Positions 1 through 9,002 of a DNA stretch of 64,000 nt are shown one piece after another. Positions within the stretch are counted from its first letter, which is position 1. Every line of letters starts with the position of its first letter. The position numbers were made by a program, and so were the translations under genes. The notes beneath the pieces were generated by a model, which was not told where the DNA came from, made no database searches, and was given only the letters and a program-made list of their open reading frames with translations. Origin of the DNA: Dysgonomonas sp. UBA7710 (GTDB lineage: Bacteria; Bacteroidota; Bacteroidia; Bacteroidales; Dysgonomonadaceae); NCBI RefSeq assembly GCF_002482385.1, contig NZ_DLFW01000038.1:50609-114608 (forward strand). Reading direction: 5' to 3'.

Positions 1-1379
1 TCCACTGCAAGTTCTACTCGTCTTTCGTGACGGATGGCATTTCTCAACAGATTTTGATCGGTAGTGGTCACTTTAGGAAGAACAGAAGTATTGCCTCCTC
101 TGGCGCGGTTTCTAACTGCTTCCAGATAGTCCTGAGCTTCGGTTGTTTGTCCCAACTCATTTGCAGCTTCGGCAGCGATAAGATACATCTCCGATAAACG
201 AATGATGCGTATGTTCATCCAAAATCCGTGTTTGCTGAACTCTCTTCGTTTAGCCGGATCTGTGTACACTTTCTTATTGTAATACCTGTTCATTACTTCC
301 TGAGCAACCGGTTTTTCACCATATGGCTGATTAGCCGGAATAGACGCAGGATCTTCTCCCGGTTTCAAAAAATACAACAATGTTTCATCTTTTCGAGGAT
401 CACCGGCTTCGAATGCATTTGCCAATATCGTTGTAGGGCAATTCCAACCCCAACCTAAATCCCAGTCTCCGGCTCCTCTTACTCCCTGAACTTCGGCATA
501 CTGACTACCGATATCTGTACTTGCGGGCAAAGCTGCCGTGGAAGTACACTGCAATTCGAAGATAGATTCACTACTGTTTTCTCCACTTTCCCTGAATATC
601 TGGTTAAATGGCGTATTCAGATTATATAGGCCTGAATTAATTACATCCGTAGATGCAGTCAGCATATTTGCCCAATCATTACGCATCATGTACGTCTTTG
701 CATGCAAGGCCCTTGCTGCACCCCATGTTACACGGCCAAGATATTTACTTTCCCATTGTGGAGGCAATAAACTTTCGGCAGTGGTAAGATCTGCATCGAT
801 CAATTTATATATATCAGCTGCGCTTGATTTCGGAACATTCGTTTCAGCCGCGTCATTAATTTTGAAATCAATAAGAGGAACTTCTCCAAAAGCCCTTACT
901 AAATTGAAGTACAAAAATGCACGGAAAAAATGAGCTTCGCCTTTACACAACAAATCAGATTCTGTCAAAACCGTTCCGGCAGCTTCCGCATCTTTCATGT
1001 CAGACAAAATAGTATTAGCTGTATGAATCAGAGCATAATTATTTGTATAATAACTAGCCAAATTCCCATCCGAAGCATTATAATTAAAATTATCATACAT
1101 AGAAAGTACATCCGACCCATCAGACAGGGTACTACCCTTTTCTACATCTTCGCTCCTTATGCTATGCACCGCTAATGCAGGAATACCACCTGTTATACCC
1201 CAGCCCTTGACCCGGGCATATAATGAAAAGACATCAGTTTGGTAGGATCCACCCGGGTTATCCCCATCAACCCATTGGCCCTGAGGCTTCTGATCTAAAA
1301 GATCACTACAACCAGTTTGTGTCACAGCCAATAAACAGATGGCACAAACACTTATTAGCTTAATTATATTTTTTTTCAT
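1..1379 (-). CDS. SusD/RagB-family outer-membrane glycan-binding lipoprotein (3' end beyond window)
   Basis: The frame stays open from an ATG at 1379 to the left edge, giving about 459 codons, so the C-terminus lies outside the window. The N-terminus is a lipoprotein signal: a lysine-rich start, a hydrophobic run and a Cys at about residue 24 followed by SDLLDQKPQG, the usual SusD mature start. Near the left edge the protein reads RHERRVELAVE, a conserved SusD segment. SusD proteins are surface lipoproteins that bind glycans and act as a lid on a SusC transporter. The gene lies 21 bp downstream of the susC-like gene on the same strand and is certainly co-transcribed with it. The substrate cannot be told from the sequence. 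Confidence 0.93.
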   Translation of the reverse strand, partial: MKKNIIKLISVCAICLLAVTQTGCSDLLDQKPQGQWVDGDNPGGSYQTDVFSLYARVKGWGITGGIPALAVHSIRSEDVEKGSTLSDGSDVLSMYDNFNYNASDGNLASYYTNNYALIHTANTILSDMKDAEAAGTVLTESDLLCKGEAHFFRAFLYFNLVRAFGEVPLIDFKINDAAETNVPKSSAADIYKLIDADLTTAESLLPPQWESKYLGRVTWGAARALHAKTYMMRNDWANMLTASTDVINSGLYNLNTPFNQIFRESGENSSESIFELQCTSTAALPASTDIGSQYAEVQGVRGAGDWDLGWGWNCPTTILANAFEAGDPRKDETLLYFLKPGEDPASIPANQPYGEKPVAQEVMNRYYNKKVYTDPAKRREFSKHGFWMNIRIIRLSEMYLIAAEAANELGQTTEAQDYLEAVRNRARGGNTSVLPKVTTTDQNLLRNAIRHERRVELAV

Positions 1380-1400
1380 AATAGTCTGTTTGTTCGATGA

Positions 1401-4400
1401 TTAAAATGTTATATTTACTCCGAATGTATAAACAGCCGGCATAGGATATGTTCCTGTATCAATACCTGATTTGACAGCAGAACCTCCAATTTCCGGAGTA
1501 TATCCGCTATTTTTACTCCATGTCTTCAGATTCTCAACATTACCATATATGCGCAATGATTTCATATAGATTTTCTTCAACAACGACGGACTAAATGTAT
1601 AGCCTAACTGAATATTTCTGATACGGAAGAAACTGGCATCTTCTATAAAATAGCTGGAGTAAGCCCTGTTTACCGCCCTACTAGGATCGAGGATAGGCTC
1701 CCAGTTAGATGTTCCTTCTCCATTCCAACGCCCCATACGGGATGTAAGATAGTTGAACTGGGCAAATGAGGAAGCATCCCAATCACGGTATATCTCATTC
1801 CCATAAACACCCATCATGTCTATTCCCATATCGAAGCCTTTATAACTCAAATTAAGATTAAATCCATATGTAAAATCAGGGGTTGGTTTACCTATTTTTG
1901 TCCTGTCATCCTGATCTATTTTCCCATCACCGTTTACATCTTTAAATTTCAGGTCTCCTGGCTTAACAGTATATACTGTATTAGGTACAGACTGTTTAAT
2001 ATCTTCATTATTCTGGTAAACACCCTCTACCTTATATCCGTAAAAATAGCCGACAGGCTGGCCTGCAACAGTCCTTGCCACTCCTTCATAAATAGCATCT
2101 CCTTCATCGCGTCCCAATTTTATTACTTTATTGTTAACTGTCGTTAAATTTGCTCCAATTGAATAACTAAAGTCCGAATTACCTATTTTATCATTCCATG
2201 AAGCAGACAACTCTACTCCTTTATTCTCTATATCTCCTAAATTTTCCAAAGAGTTGAAAGCACCGCCACGAGAATCGAGCATTACAATAATATCTTTTGT
2301 CTTTTTGCTATAATATACAGGCTCAATCCTCAGTCTCTGATTCAACATATTCATCTCAAAGCCTGCTTCCCATGCATATGTTTTCTCCCATTTCAGATTC
2401 CCTGTATAATATATCTTGGCATAACCGGGTATAATCTCTTCATTTGGTCCGAATACTGCACTACCAGTAGGTGTTAATCCCGGATAAGAAGGATAATAGT
2501 TATTTACATTAACACCTGTGTTTTCAGTACCCAAGACTCCCCAGGAACCTTTAAGTTTAAGATAATCAATTACATTCTGATCTGCCATAAATGCCTCCTC
2601 AGATAATACCCAACCGGCACCGAAAGAAAAGAAGTTATCCCAAGTGTTACCCACTCCTCTGAATACTGATGAACCATCGCGACGGTAAGATGCATTAAAT
2701 AAGTAGCGGTTATCATAGTTGTATAATCCCCTTAACAGGTAGGACATTGTAAACCTCCTCCACTGTTTGATGTCATCTCCGGTCTGATTTCTCGCACCAT
2801 CTACACCTAATGAAGTCAGCCACCATTTATCGTGATCATTATTAGGTACAGAAAAGTATATTTTATCTATGAGTTCACTTCTTTCACCATTCAGTAAAGA
2901 GAATTCACGGTAATTGGTGGTCAGACCAGCCATAGCCGTAAGCGAATGTTTCTCGTTGAAAGTATTCTGGTAAGTCAATATATGGTCTGCCTGAGCTGTA
3001 TATTCAGTCGATTTCAGCTGTGTGATTATTTGTCTGTTCTGTACGTTTTCTTTCCCTGGAATCTCTGGATTGTACTGGTACACTACCGGAGAAAACGATC
3101 TGGCTTCATTCACCGAATAGTCCAGGGAGAGAGTTGTCTTAAATGTGAAGTTCTTCAGGAAATTCACTTCTCCATAAATATTTCCGGCAACCCTGTGGTT
3201 GACTCCCAAATTATGATTGCCACGAATATCTGTTTCAACTAATGGATTCCAAAGCTGTGCCCTTTGAAAATCAGGCATCGTGTGCAATAAAGTCTCACTT
3301 TTTCCTGTAACCGGATCTGTATATTCCGCATACATAGGAGCAATCGGAGCTGCTCTTACGATAGAAGCAACCTGTTTGGCATCAGGAGTTTTATTTTTAG
3401 CACCATTAACCTGAAACCCAAATTTCAAAAAGTCTGTAACCTTGTAATCACTACTAAGATTAATTGTAATTTTTGAGAATTTTTCAGTTTTTATAGATCC
3501 TTCTTCGGATGTATATCCAAGGCCTAAATAGAACTTGCTCTTTTCACTTGAACCGGTAATACTTACATTATTATTCGTAATAAATCCTGTCTGGAACATT
3601 TCGTCCTGCCAGTTTGTATCTGCACCCCAATTCGTATAATCATACGGAGTTGCCCCTTGATTTACACGTTGTTCATTGTATAATTCTTTGAACTGAGCGG
3701 CATTCGTTATATCTACCCTGTCGTAAATATGCTTTAATCCAAAAGAAGAGTTTATATTTACTATGGTTTGTCCCTCTTTTGCCCGCTTAGTTGTAATGAT
3801 AATAACACCATTGGCCCCGCGAACACCAAAAATAGCAAGAGAGGACGGGTCTTTTAATATTTCCATAGATTCTATATCCGCCGGATTTATATAATTGATG
3901 TTATCGGAGAATAATCCGTCAACAATATAGAGAGGCTTGTATCCATTGATAGAGTTCGTACCACGGATACGAATCTCCGGATCTTGTCCGGCACGTCCTG
4001 TATTCACTACCTGGACACCGGCCACTTTACCTTGCAAACTAGCCAATGGATTGGCAGACGGCCTGTTTGCGATTTCATCAGCCTTGATACTTACAATAGA
4101 ACCTGTCAGATCTCGTTTTTTAGCTGTGCCGTAACCAATTACTACAGTTTCAGCGAGTAATTGGGCATCATCTTCCAGCGTTATATTTATCGTAGACTGA
4201 GAACTTACTGTAACCAATTGCGTTTTCATCCCCACATAAGAGAATTCCAAGACATCGCCTGATTTGGCAGCCAGGGAATATGTACCATCAATATCTGTAA
4301 CAGTACCAGTGGAGGTTCCCTGTATCTTAATGCTCACGCCAATCAGAGGCTCACCCGAGGCATCTGCCACCTTACCGGTAATAGTCTTTGTCTGAGCATA

Positions 4401-4508
4401 AATACTTACAGTACTCACCAGTAAAAGGCAAGCAAGGAACATAAAACCCCTCATAAAGAAAGAGTCCGTTCCTAATGTAATAAATGTTCTTTTAGGTTTA
4501 CTTTTCAT
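1401..4508 (-). CDS. SusC/RagA-family TonB-linked outer-membrane transporter
   Basis: 1035 residues, the normal size for SusC. After a signal peptide (cleavage near SIYAQ, about residue 39) comes a carboxypeptidase-regulatory-like beta domain (about 42-125, ITGKVADASGEPLIGVSI), then the plug domain (about 130-245) with the family hallmarks VVIGYGTAKKRDLTGS, IRIRGTNSINGYKPLYIVDG and GVRGANGVIIITTK, and a C-terminal beta-barrel ending in aromatic residues (YTFGVNITF). It imports oligosaccharides or glycopeptides across the outer membrane with TonB energy, paired with the downstream SusD. The regulator gene lies 305 bp upstream on the same strand, the usual arrangement of a polysaccharide utilisation locus. 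No glycoside hydrolase of this locus is visible; any would lie left of the window. Confidence 0.96.
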   Translation of the reverse strand: MKSKPKRTFITLGTDSFFMRGFMFLACLLLVSTVSIYAQTKTITGKVADASGEPLIGVSIKIQGTSTGTVTDIDGTYSLAAKSGDVLEFSYVGMKTQLVTVSSQSTINITLEDDAQLLAETVVIGYGTAKKRDLTGSIVSIKADEIANRPSANPLASLQGKVAGVQVVNTGRAGQDPEIRIRGTNSINGYKPLYIVDGLFSDNINYINPADIESMEILKDPSSLAIFGVRGANGVIIITTKRAKEGQTIVNINSSFGLKHIYDRVDITNAAQFKELYNEQRVNQGATPYDYTNWGADTNWQDEMFQTGFITNNNVSITGSSEKSKFYLGLGYTSEEGSIKTEKFSKITINLSSDYKVTDFLKFGFQVNGAKNKTPDAKQVASIVRAAPIAPMYAEYTDPVTGKSETLLHTMPDFQRAQLWNPLVETDIRGNHNLGVNHRVAGNIYGEVNFLKNFTFKTTLSLDYSVNEARSFSPVVYQYNPEIPGKENVQNRQIITQLKSTEYTAQADHILTYQNTFNEKHSLTAMAGLTTNYREFSLLNGERSELIDKIYFSVPNNDHDKWWLTSLGVDGARNQTGDDIKQWRRFTMSYLLRGLYNYDNRYLFNASYRRDGSSVFRGVGNTWDNFFSFGAGWVLSEEAFMADQNVIDYLKLKGSWGVLGTENTGVNVNNYYPSYPGLTPTGSAVFGPNEEIIPGYAKIYYTGNLKWEKTYAWEAGFEMNMLNQRLRIEPVYYSKKTKDIIVMLDSRGGAFNSLENLGDIENKGVELSASWNDKIGNSDFSYSIGANLTTVNNKVIKLGRDEGDAIYEGVARTVAGQPVGYFYGYKVEGVYQNNEDIKQSVPNTVYTVKPGDLKFKDVNGDGKIDQDDRTKIGKPTPDFTYGFNLNLSYKGFDMGIDMMGVYGNEIYRDWDASSFAQFNYLTSRMGRWNGEGTSNWEPILDPSRAVNRAYSSYFIEDASFFRIRNIQLGYTFSPSLLKKIYMKSLRIYGNVENLKTWSKNSGYTPEIGGSAVKSGIDTGTYPMPAVYTFGVNITF

Positions 4509-4813
4509 AGTTTTACTTTTTATTTAAACACACATTATCAAACAAAAATCTACTATGAACGACTAAAAAAGAAATGGTAATTATTCTTAGGATATTTTTA
4601 AGGCATTATTTCCAGTTGCGAATGAGATACTAGATTACCATATCGTATCTGGGTCGTGATATTAGATTTTATGCCAAATGTAGATAATCTGACAAAAGTG
4701 TTTCGAAAAGTTAATACATCGTAATTACATACTTCGACTTTTTAACAGTACCACGACCTCATTATTACCTCTCAAAATAAAATAAAACATTGATTAAAAA
4801 ATGATTACAATAG
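4509..4813. other. Intergenic gap between the PUL regulator and susC; promoter and leader of susC
   Basis: This is a non-coding, AT-rich stretch of 305 bases. It holds the probable susC promoter (see 4675-4707) and a long untranslated leader of roughly 160 bases if that promoter is correct. I see no tRNA, small ORF or repeat in it. Confidence 0.6.
4675..4707 (-). promoter_or_regulatory. Candidate Bacteroidota promoter for the susCD operon
   Basis: Read on the minus strand, 4682-4675 is TACATTTG, a perfect match to the Bacteroidota -7 consensus TAnnTTTG. The -33 element at the expected distance (4707-4704, 21 bp spacer) is TTCG, three of four matches to TTTG. Transcription would start near 4668. 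Confidence 0.4.
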
Positions 4814-7639
4814 TCAATCTATCTCAAGAAAAAATTCATTTAAGTTCTGCGAAGGCTGAATATTTAACTTTTTCCGTAGTCTGTAGCGGCTGTTTTCTAC
4901 GGCTCTTATCGAAAGATTCATCAACGAAGCTATTTCTTTTGTCTCCAAATTTAGCTTGAGACAGGCGCAAAGCCGGAGGTCATTGTTCGTCAATTGAGGA
5001 TATAAGGTCTTCATTTTTTTAAAGAATCCGGTATGTTTCTCTTCAAATTTGATAAGGAACATTTTCCAGTCATCTTCAGAGTTCATGTTATTATTGAGGA
5101 GAGAATTTATTTTGTGATATAAAGGCAATAAAGCATTCATCTTATTCTTCGAGTAGAAATCGTCTACAATATCCTTAATTCTCAGAATCAGTTCATTCTT
5201 CTGTATAATAAATGAGGTCTGTGTTAGTAACTCCGCACTTTTTTGTTCCACTTCCTGTTGAAGTTCCCCTGCCAATATCCTTAAACGTCTTGTTTCACGA
5301 TGTCTGATTTTCTGTAAGTGGAGATTTCGATACCGGCGAAGGATGAGTAACCATGTAATATATAATATTCCCACTATCATTAATACATAAAACATATAAG
5401 CCCAGATAGTCTGATACCAGGGCGACAGGATTTCGAATTCGTATGATACCGGTTCAGAATAATTTCCTAAGTTATCTATTGTGCGTATCATAAACTTATA
5501 TTTTCCCTGGGGAAGCCGGGCGTAAGAAACGCTATTTACTTTTTGGGGTAAAGACCAGTCTTTATCCACATTTTCCAACATATACTGAAACGATAGATTG
5601 GAAGCGAATGCATTATTGGATGAAAAACCAATTGTGACTGTATTAAAGGTATAAGAAACTTCTGCACTTTCTGTTAAATCCTTATATTCTGTACGACCGT
5701 CCATATTTACAGTCCGCATAAATTCAATATATGGAGCTAATAATTCTTTATAAAGATTTCCTTTTGCCTCTTTCGTCTTATTGTATAATAAAAAACCATT
5801 ATCCAGACATATGAGGCTAGTAGTTTCATTTAGTATGGAAACATTTTCATATGCATTGACCAGAGACAAGTTCATCCCTAAATTATAATTCTCCGTTATA
5901 GCTATATCATAGCCATCATAGAAAAATTTATATATAGCAGCCTCTGTCAATGCCCAGAACTGATTTTCTCTTATCGGAATTACCTGCCTTATATTATGTA
6001 CGGTACTGAAACATTCATTCAGCAAAGAACTTGACACAATCTTGTTTTCAATATCGTCATATGTATAAAATTGATTGTTCCCTAATAAGACAATACGTCC
6101 CCCGACTTTAAATATTTTCAGTTTATAAGGAAGGCCATCTTTATTATTACCTCCATAGTATGAAAAAGACCTGAAACCCGAAAAATCATCTTCCAGTTTA
6201 CAACGATACACTCCCCTATTGAAATGTTCGAGCCATATATTCCCTAAATGATCAAACTCCGCATTTATGATTGGTTCGGATATCTGGCCGGGAGTGTAAA
6301 CCCGGCCTGTCTTCTTATCTACTATCCTTATGGAACTATATGTAGAGAGTATCAACAGATCGTGGTCTCTTATTTTAGCTTCGGACAAGTTATATATACC
6401 TGTACCTATAGCAAATGCATCGGTAACCGATAGGTTTTTATGAATTTCCTTCAAACCTTTGTTATGGCAACAATATAGAACACCATCAACAACTTTGAGG
6501 GCCCATACCTGTCCCTGTGTTCCATCTATCAGTTTCATATCGGAGAGAGCATTCGGTTTATTCAGCCCCTCTTTCGTAATGTAAAATACACCCTGATTGG
6601 TTCCAATGAATAGCTTATTGTCCCAAAGGACGCCACAATATACAGCTCCGGTATTTCCACCCGGATCGGTATAACAGCTCATATTTTCAATGTATTGAAT
6701 ATATGCTATTCCACGATCCAGTGCAGCCCAGATATTACCCAGATTATCTTCATACAAAGAAAGCACCGTATTATTCTGGAGTGTACTTTCAGAAGATATA
6801 TGGTCTATAATCCGGCCATTATTATCAACTTCGTAGATTCCATCCAAAATAGTACCCAGATAGTATGACCCTTTCGAAGACAATACACCACAGCTGAGCT
6901 CCTTCAGGTTCATTATACCCGAAAGTACAGGGCTCCACTCCTTAAAAGTCTTTCCATCATAAATATAAATACCTTTAGATGTGGTACCTATCAAATATTG
7001 ATCTTCTTTATAAGGAAGAATTACCCGGACATCCGTACCCTGAAAGACCTCACTTCCTTCTATTTCTTCCAGTTTATCTCCTTTAAGGCGAAAAAGCGGC
7101 CCCAGCATCTGCTGTACAAGAAATTCATCCCGGACTTTAGACAGAAACAAGAAACCCTTCTCGGACGGTATCCGTTTTACTGTCTTATAATCGTAAACAT
7201 AAATAGAGCTAAACGACTGGAAATAGACACAATCGCTCGCAATCCAGATTTTCCAGAAATCATCATTCTTAAAGAGTGCCTTATCCAGACTATCACTCAG
7301 GGAAGTGTAAACAAGCTTTCCCGAAATATCTCTGTCCCACCGGCCAAATTCTTCGTAACTCCCTGTAAATACGGTTTTGTGCGACAATACTGCAACAGAC
7401 CGGGCGATCAATGAATTCGGTATCCGGTTAAGGTTCCATTCTATTCCATCAAATTCGAGTAGTCCTATATCATTTCCAAAATACATAGTACCTCTTTCAT
7501 CTTGTCCTATCGACCAGTTTTTGTTATCAGCCTGATATTTTTCCCTATACAAGTTTATAATATGCGGCTTATTGGAAAAAGCAGAGACGGTAGTTAGCAG
7601 CAGTATGATTAAGATAATATGTCCGGATAATCGCTTCAT
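4814..7639 (-). CDS. Membrane-spanning PUL regulator: beta-propeller sensor, Y_Y_Y domain, LuxR-type HTH
   Basis: 941 residues. A signal peptide is followed by a long beta-propeller region (repeats such as GNIWAALDRGIAYI and GNIWLEHFNRGVY are typical of two-component-regulator propellers), a Y_Y_Y/Ig-like domain at about 665-735, one transmembrane helix at about 745-766, a coiled coil, and a C-terminal LuxR-type helix-turn-helix at about 880-925 (LRLCACLKLNLETKEIASLM, then SIRAVENSRYRLRKKL). There is no histidine kinase or receiver, so this is a one-component transmembrane regulator of the SusR-like type rather than a classical hybrid two-component system. It probably binds a periplasmic glycan signal and activates the adjacent susC-susD genes. 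It is co-oriented with them but separated by a gap holding a promoter. Confidence 0.9.
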   Translation of the reverse strand: MKRLSGHIILIILLLTTVSAFSNKPHIINLYREKYQADNKNWSIGQDERGTMYFGNDIGLLEFDGIEWNLNRIPNSLIARSVAVLSHKTVFTGSYEEFGRWDRDISGKLVYTSLSDSLDKALFKNDDFWKIWIASDCVYFQSFSSIYVYDYKTVKRIPSEKGFLFLSKVRDEFLVQQMLGPLFRLKGDKLEEIEGSEVFQGTDVRVILPYKEDQYLIGTTSKGIYIYDGKTFKEWSPVLSGIMNLKELSCGVLSSKGSYYLGTILDGIYEVDNNGRIIDHISSESTLQNNTVLSLYEDNLGNIWAALDRGIAYIQYIENMSCYTDPGGNTGAVYCGVLWDNKLFIGTNQGVFYITKEGLNKPNALSDMKLIDGTQGQVWALKVVDGVLYCCHNKGLKEIHKNLSVTDAFAIGTGIYNLSEAKIRDHDLLILSTYSSIRIVDKKTGRVYTPGQISEPIINAEFDHLGNIWLEHFNRGVYRCKLEDDFSGFRSFSYYGGNNKDGLPYKLKIFKVGGRIVLLGNNQFYTYDDIENKIVSSSLLNECFSTVHNIRQVIPIRENQFWALTEAAIYKFFYDGYDIAITENYNLGMNLSLVNAYENVSILNETTSLICLDNGFLLYNKTKEAKGNLYKELLAPYIEFMRTVNMDGRTEYKDLTESAEVSYTFNTVTIGFSSNNAFASNLSFQYMLENVDKDWSLPQKVNSVSYARLPQGKYKFMIRTIDNLGNYSEPVSYEFEILSPWYQTIWAYMFYVLMIVGILYITWLLILRRYRNLHLQKIRHRETRRLRILAGELQQEVEQKSAELLTQTSFIIQKNELILRIKDIVDDFYSKNKMNALLPLYHKINSLLNNNMNSEDDWKMFLIKFEEKHTGFFKKMKTLYPQLTNNDLRLCACLKLNLETKEIASLMNLSIRAVENSRYRLRKKLNIQPSQNLNEFFLEID

Positions 7640-7746
7640 AAGATCTACAGTTTTAGGAAGGGTTCTATTTCGACATTCAAAAATAGCATAATTTTATTAA
7701 AATAACATCTCTAAGTCTTCTTGGTTCATCCGATGCTAACAGAACG

Positions 7747-7776
7747 AAGGCATCCGTTGATAATAGCGGATGCCTT
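7747..7776 (-). terminator. Hairpin terminator after the metal-efflux operon
   Basis: A perfect 10-bp stem (AAGGCATCCG / CGGATGCCTT) with a 10-nt loop lies 28 bases past the stop of the cusC-like gene. There is no strong U-tract on the minus strand, so termination may be partial. The rest of 7640-7803 is featureless. Confidence 0.6.
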
Positions 7777-7803
7777 TCATATATACAAATTATAAAAAAG
7801 AGT

Positions 7804-8985
7804 CTATCGTTCCCATTGCTGCAACTCGCTCACAGCAAGCTGATAATCCCTTTCCGTTTCGTAATACTTATCAATCGTTTCATAATATACCGAAAGTTCC
7901 AGCAGATAATTTATGAGAGACAACTGGCCTTTTTCCAATGCCTTTTTCAACAAATCGCGATTGTTCGTAACCTTCAGTGTCTCCTGATATTCATTCAGCA
8001 ATACAGAAAGTTTAGAAGCTTTATCATATTGATTCTTTAATACATTCTGAAATTGGATTTTGGTATCAGCGTGCTGCATCTGCAAAGCTACAGTTTGCGC
8101 TTTCTGGTGTTTTACGGTATTCTTTCCTTCCCACAAAGGAATGGAAACTCCTACTGTAAAACCTTGCAATGTAGTACCGAGAATACGTTCGCTTGTGTAG
8201 CCGGCTGTAATTTTCGGCAGATTCAGTGCGCGGGTCAGTTGCTCCTGTTTTTTACTCAACTTAATCTCCTGTTCAGCCAGACGCAACGAGGGATTGTTTT
8301 CTTTTACCCTTTCGAACCATTCTGTAAAATTAAGCGGAAAAAGGTAGTCCGGATAATTACCGGACGAATATGCAAGTGGCTCCCCGCCGTTCAACCGTTG
8401 TAATTCGGCTTTCAGCGTATTTATTTCAACCATGTTTATCTGATACAGCTTTTCTGTATTGAGTAAATCCAGTTTGGTTTTATTCCTCTCCAGAATATCG
8501 ATATCTCCCTGGTTGAAACGTTTCTGGTAAGCATCAGACAATTCCCTGGCAGACTCCAGACGTTGAGCTAGTTGTCCATTCAACTTTGTCCGGTAGGTAA
8601 GTTCCACACACAAAGCCCGTGCCTGCTGCATAATTTCCCTGCGTTGTTGCTCATAGGTCAAATCGACCTGCTTATTCTTACCTGCCGCTAATTGAGATTT
8701 ATAACGGTAAGCAGTAGGAAAATCGAAAGACTGCGTTACATTCAGATCCGTACGGTTGCCTTCTCCGGCAGGACTCCCCCAAAGATAACCGAACTCAACC
8801 TCAGGATTAGCCATATTTATCCCGGTCTTGTTGCCGATCTTATCGGCATTGGCTTGCTCCCGGTACGCCTTCAGTGTTGTATTGTTCGCTTCTATGCTTC
8901 CCAACACCTTACTGAATGTATCCTGTGCCTCAACACGAACAACAGACAGCAGCGATAATAAAAGTATATATATTACTGTTCTCAT
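7804..8985 (-). CDS. CusC/CzcC-like outer-membrane channel of a metal efflux system (TolC family)
   Basis: 393 residues from the ATG at 8985. An in-frame TTG at 9006 would overlap cusA by 4 bases, but the ATG directly precedes a clean signal peptide (RTVIYILLLSLLSVVRVEAQ), so I prefer it. The body is long amphipathic helices of the outer membrane efflux family (for example LELSVYYETIDKYYETERDY near the C-terminus), and the length suits CzcC/CusC proteins. It forms the outer-membrane exit duct of the tripartite pump whose other parts are encoded directly upstream. It is the last gene of the operon and is followed by a hairpin. Confidence 0.88.
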   Translation of the reverse strand: MRTVIYILLLSLLSVVRVEAQDTFSKVLGSIEANNTTLKAYREQANADKIGNKTGINMANPEVEFGYLWGSPAGEGNRTDLNVTQSFDFPTAYRYKSQLAAGKNKQVDLTYEQQRREIMQQARALCVELTYRTKLNGQLAQRLESARELSDAYQKRFNQGDIDILERNKTKLDLLNTEKLYQINMVEINTLKAELQRLNGGEPLAYSSGNYPDYLFPLNFTEWFERVKENNPSLRLAEQEIKLSKKQEQLTRALNLPKITAGYTSERILGTTLQGFTVGVSIPLWEGKNTVKHQKAQTVALQMQHADTKIQFQNVLKNQYDKASKLSVLLNEYQETLKVTNNRDLLKKALEKGQLSLINYLLELSVYYETIDKYYETERDYQLAVSELQQWER

Positions 8986-9002
8986 AATTTGATTCTTTTT
9001 TG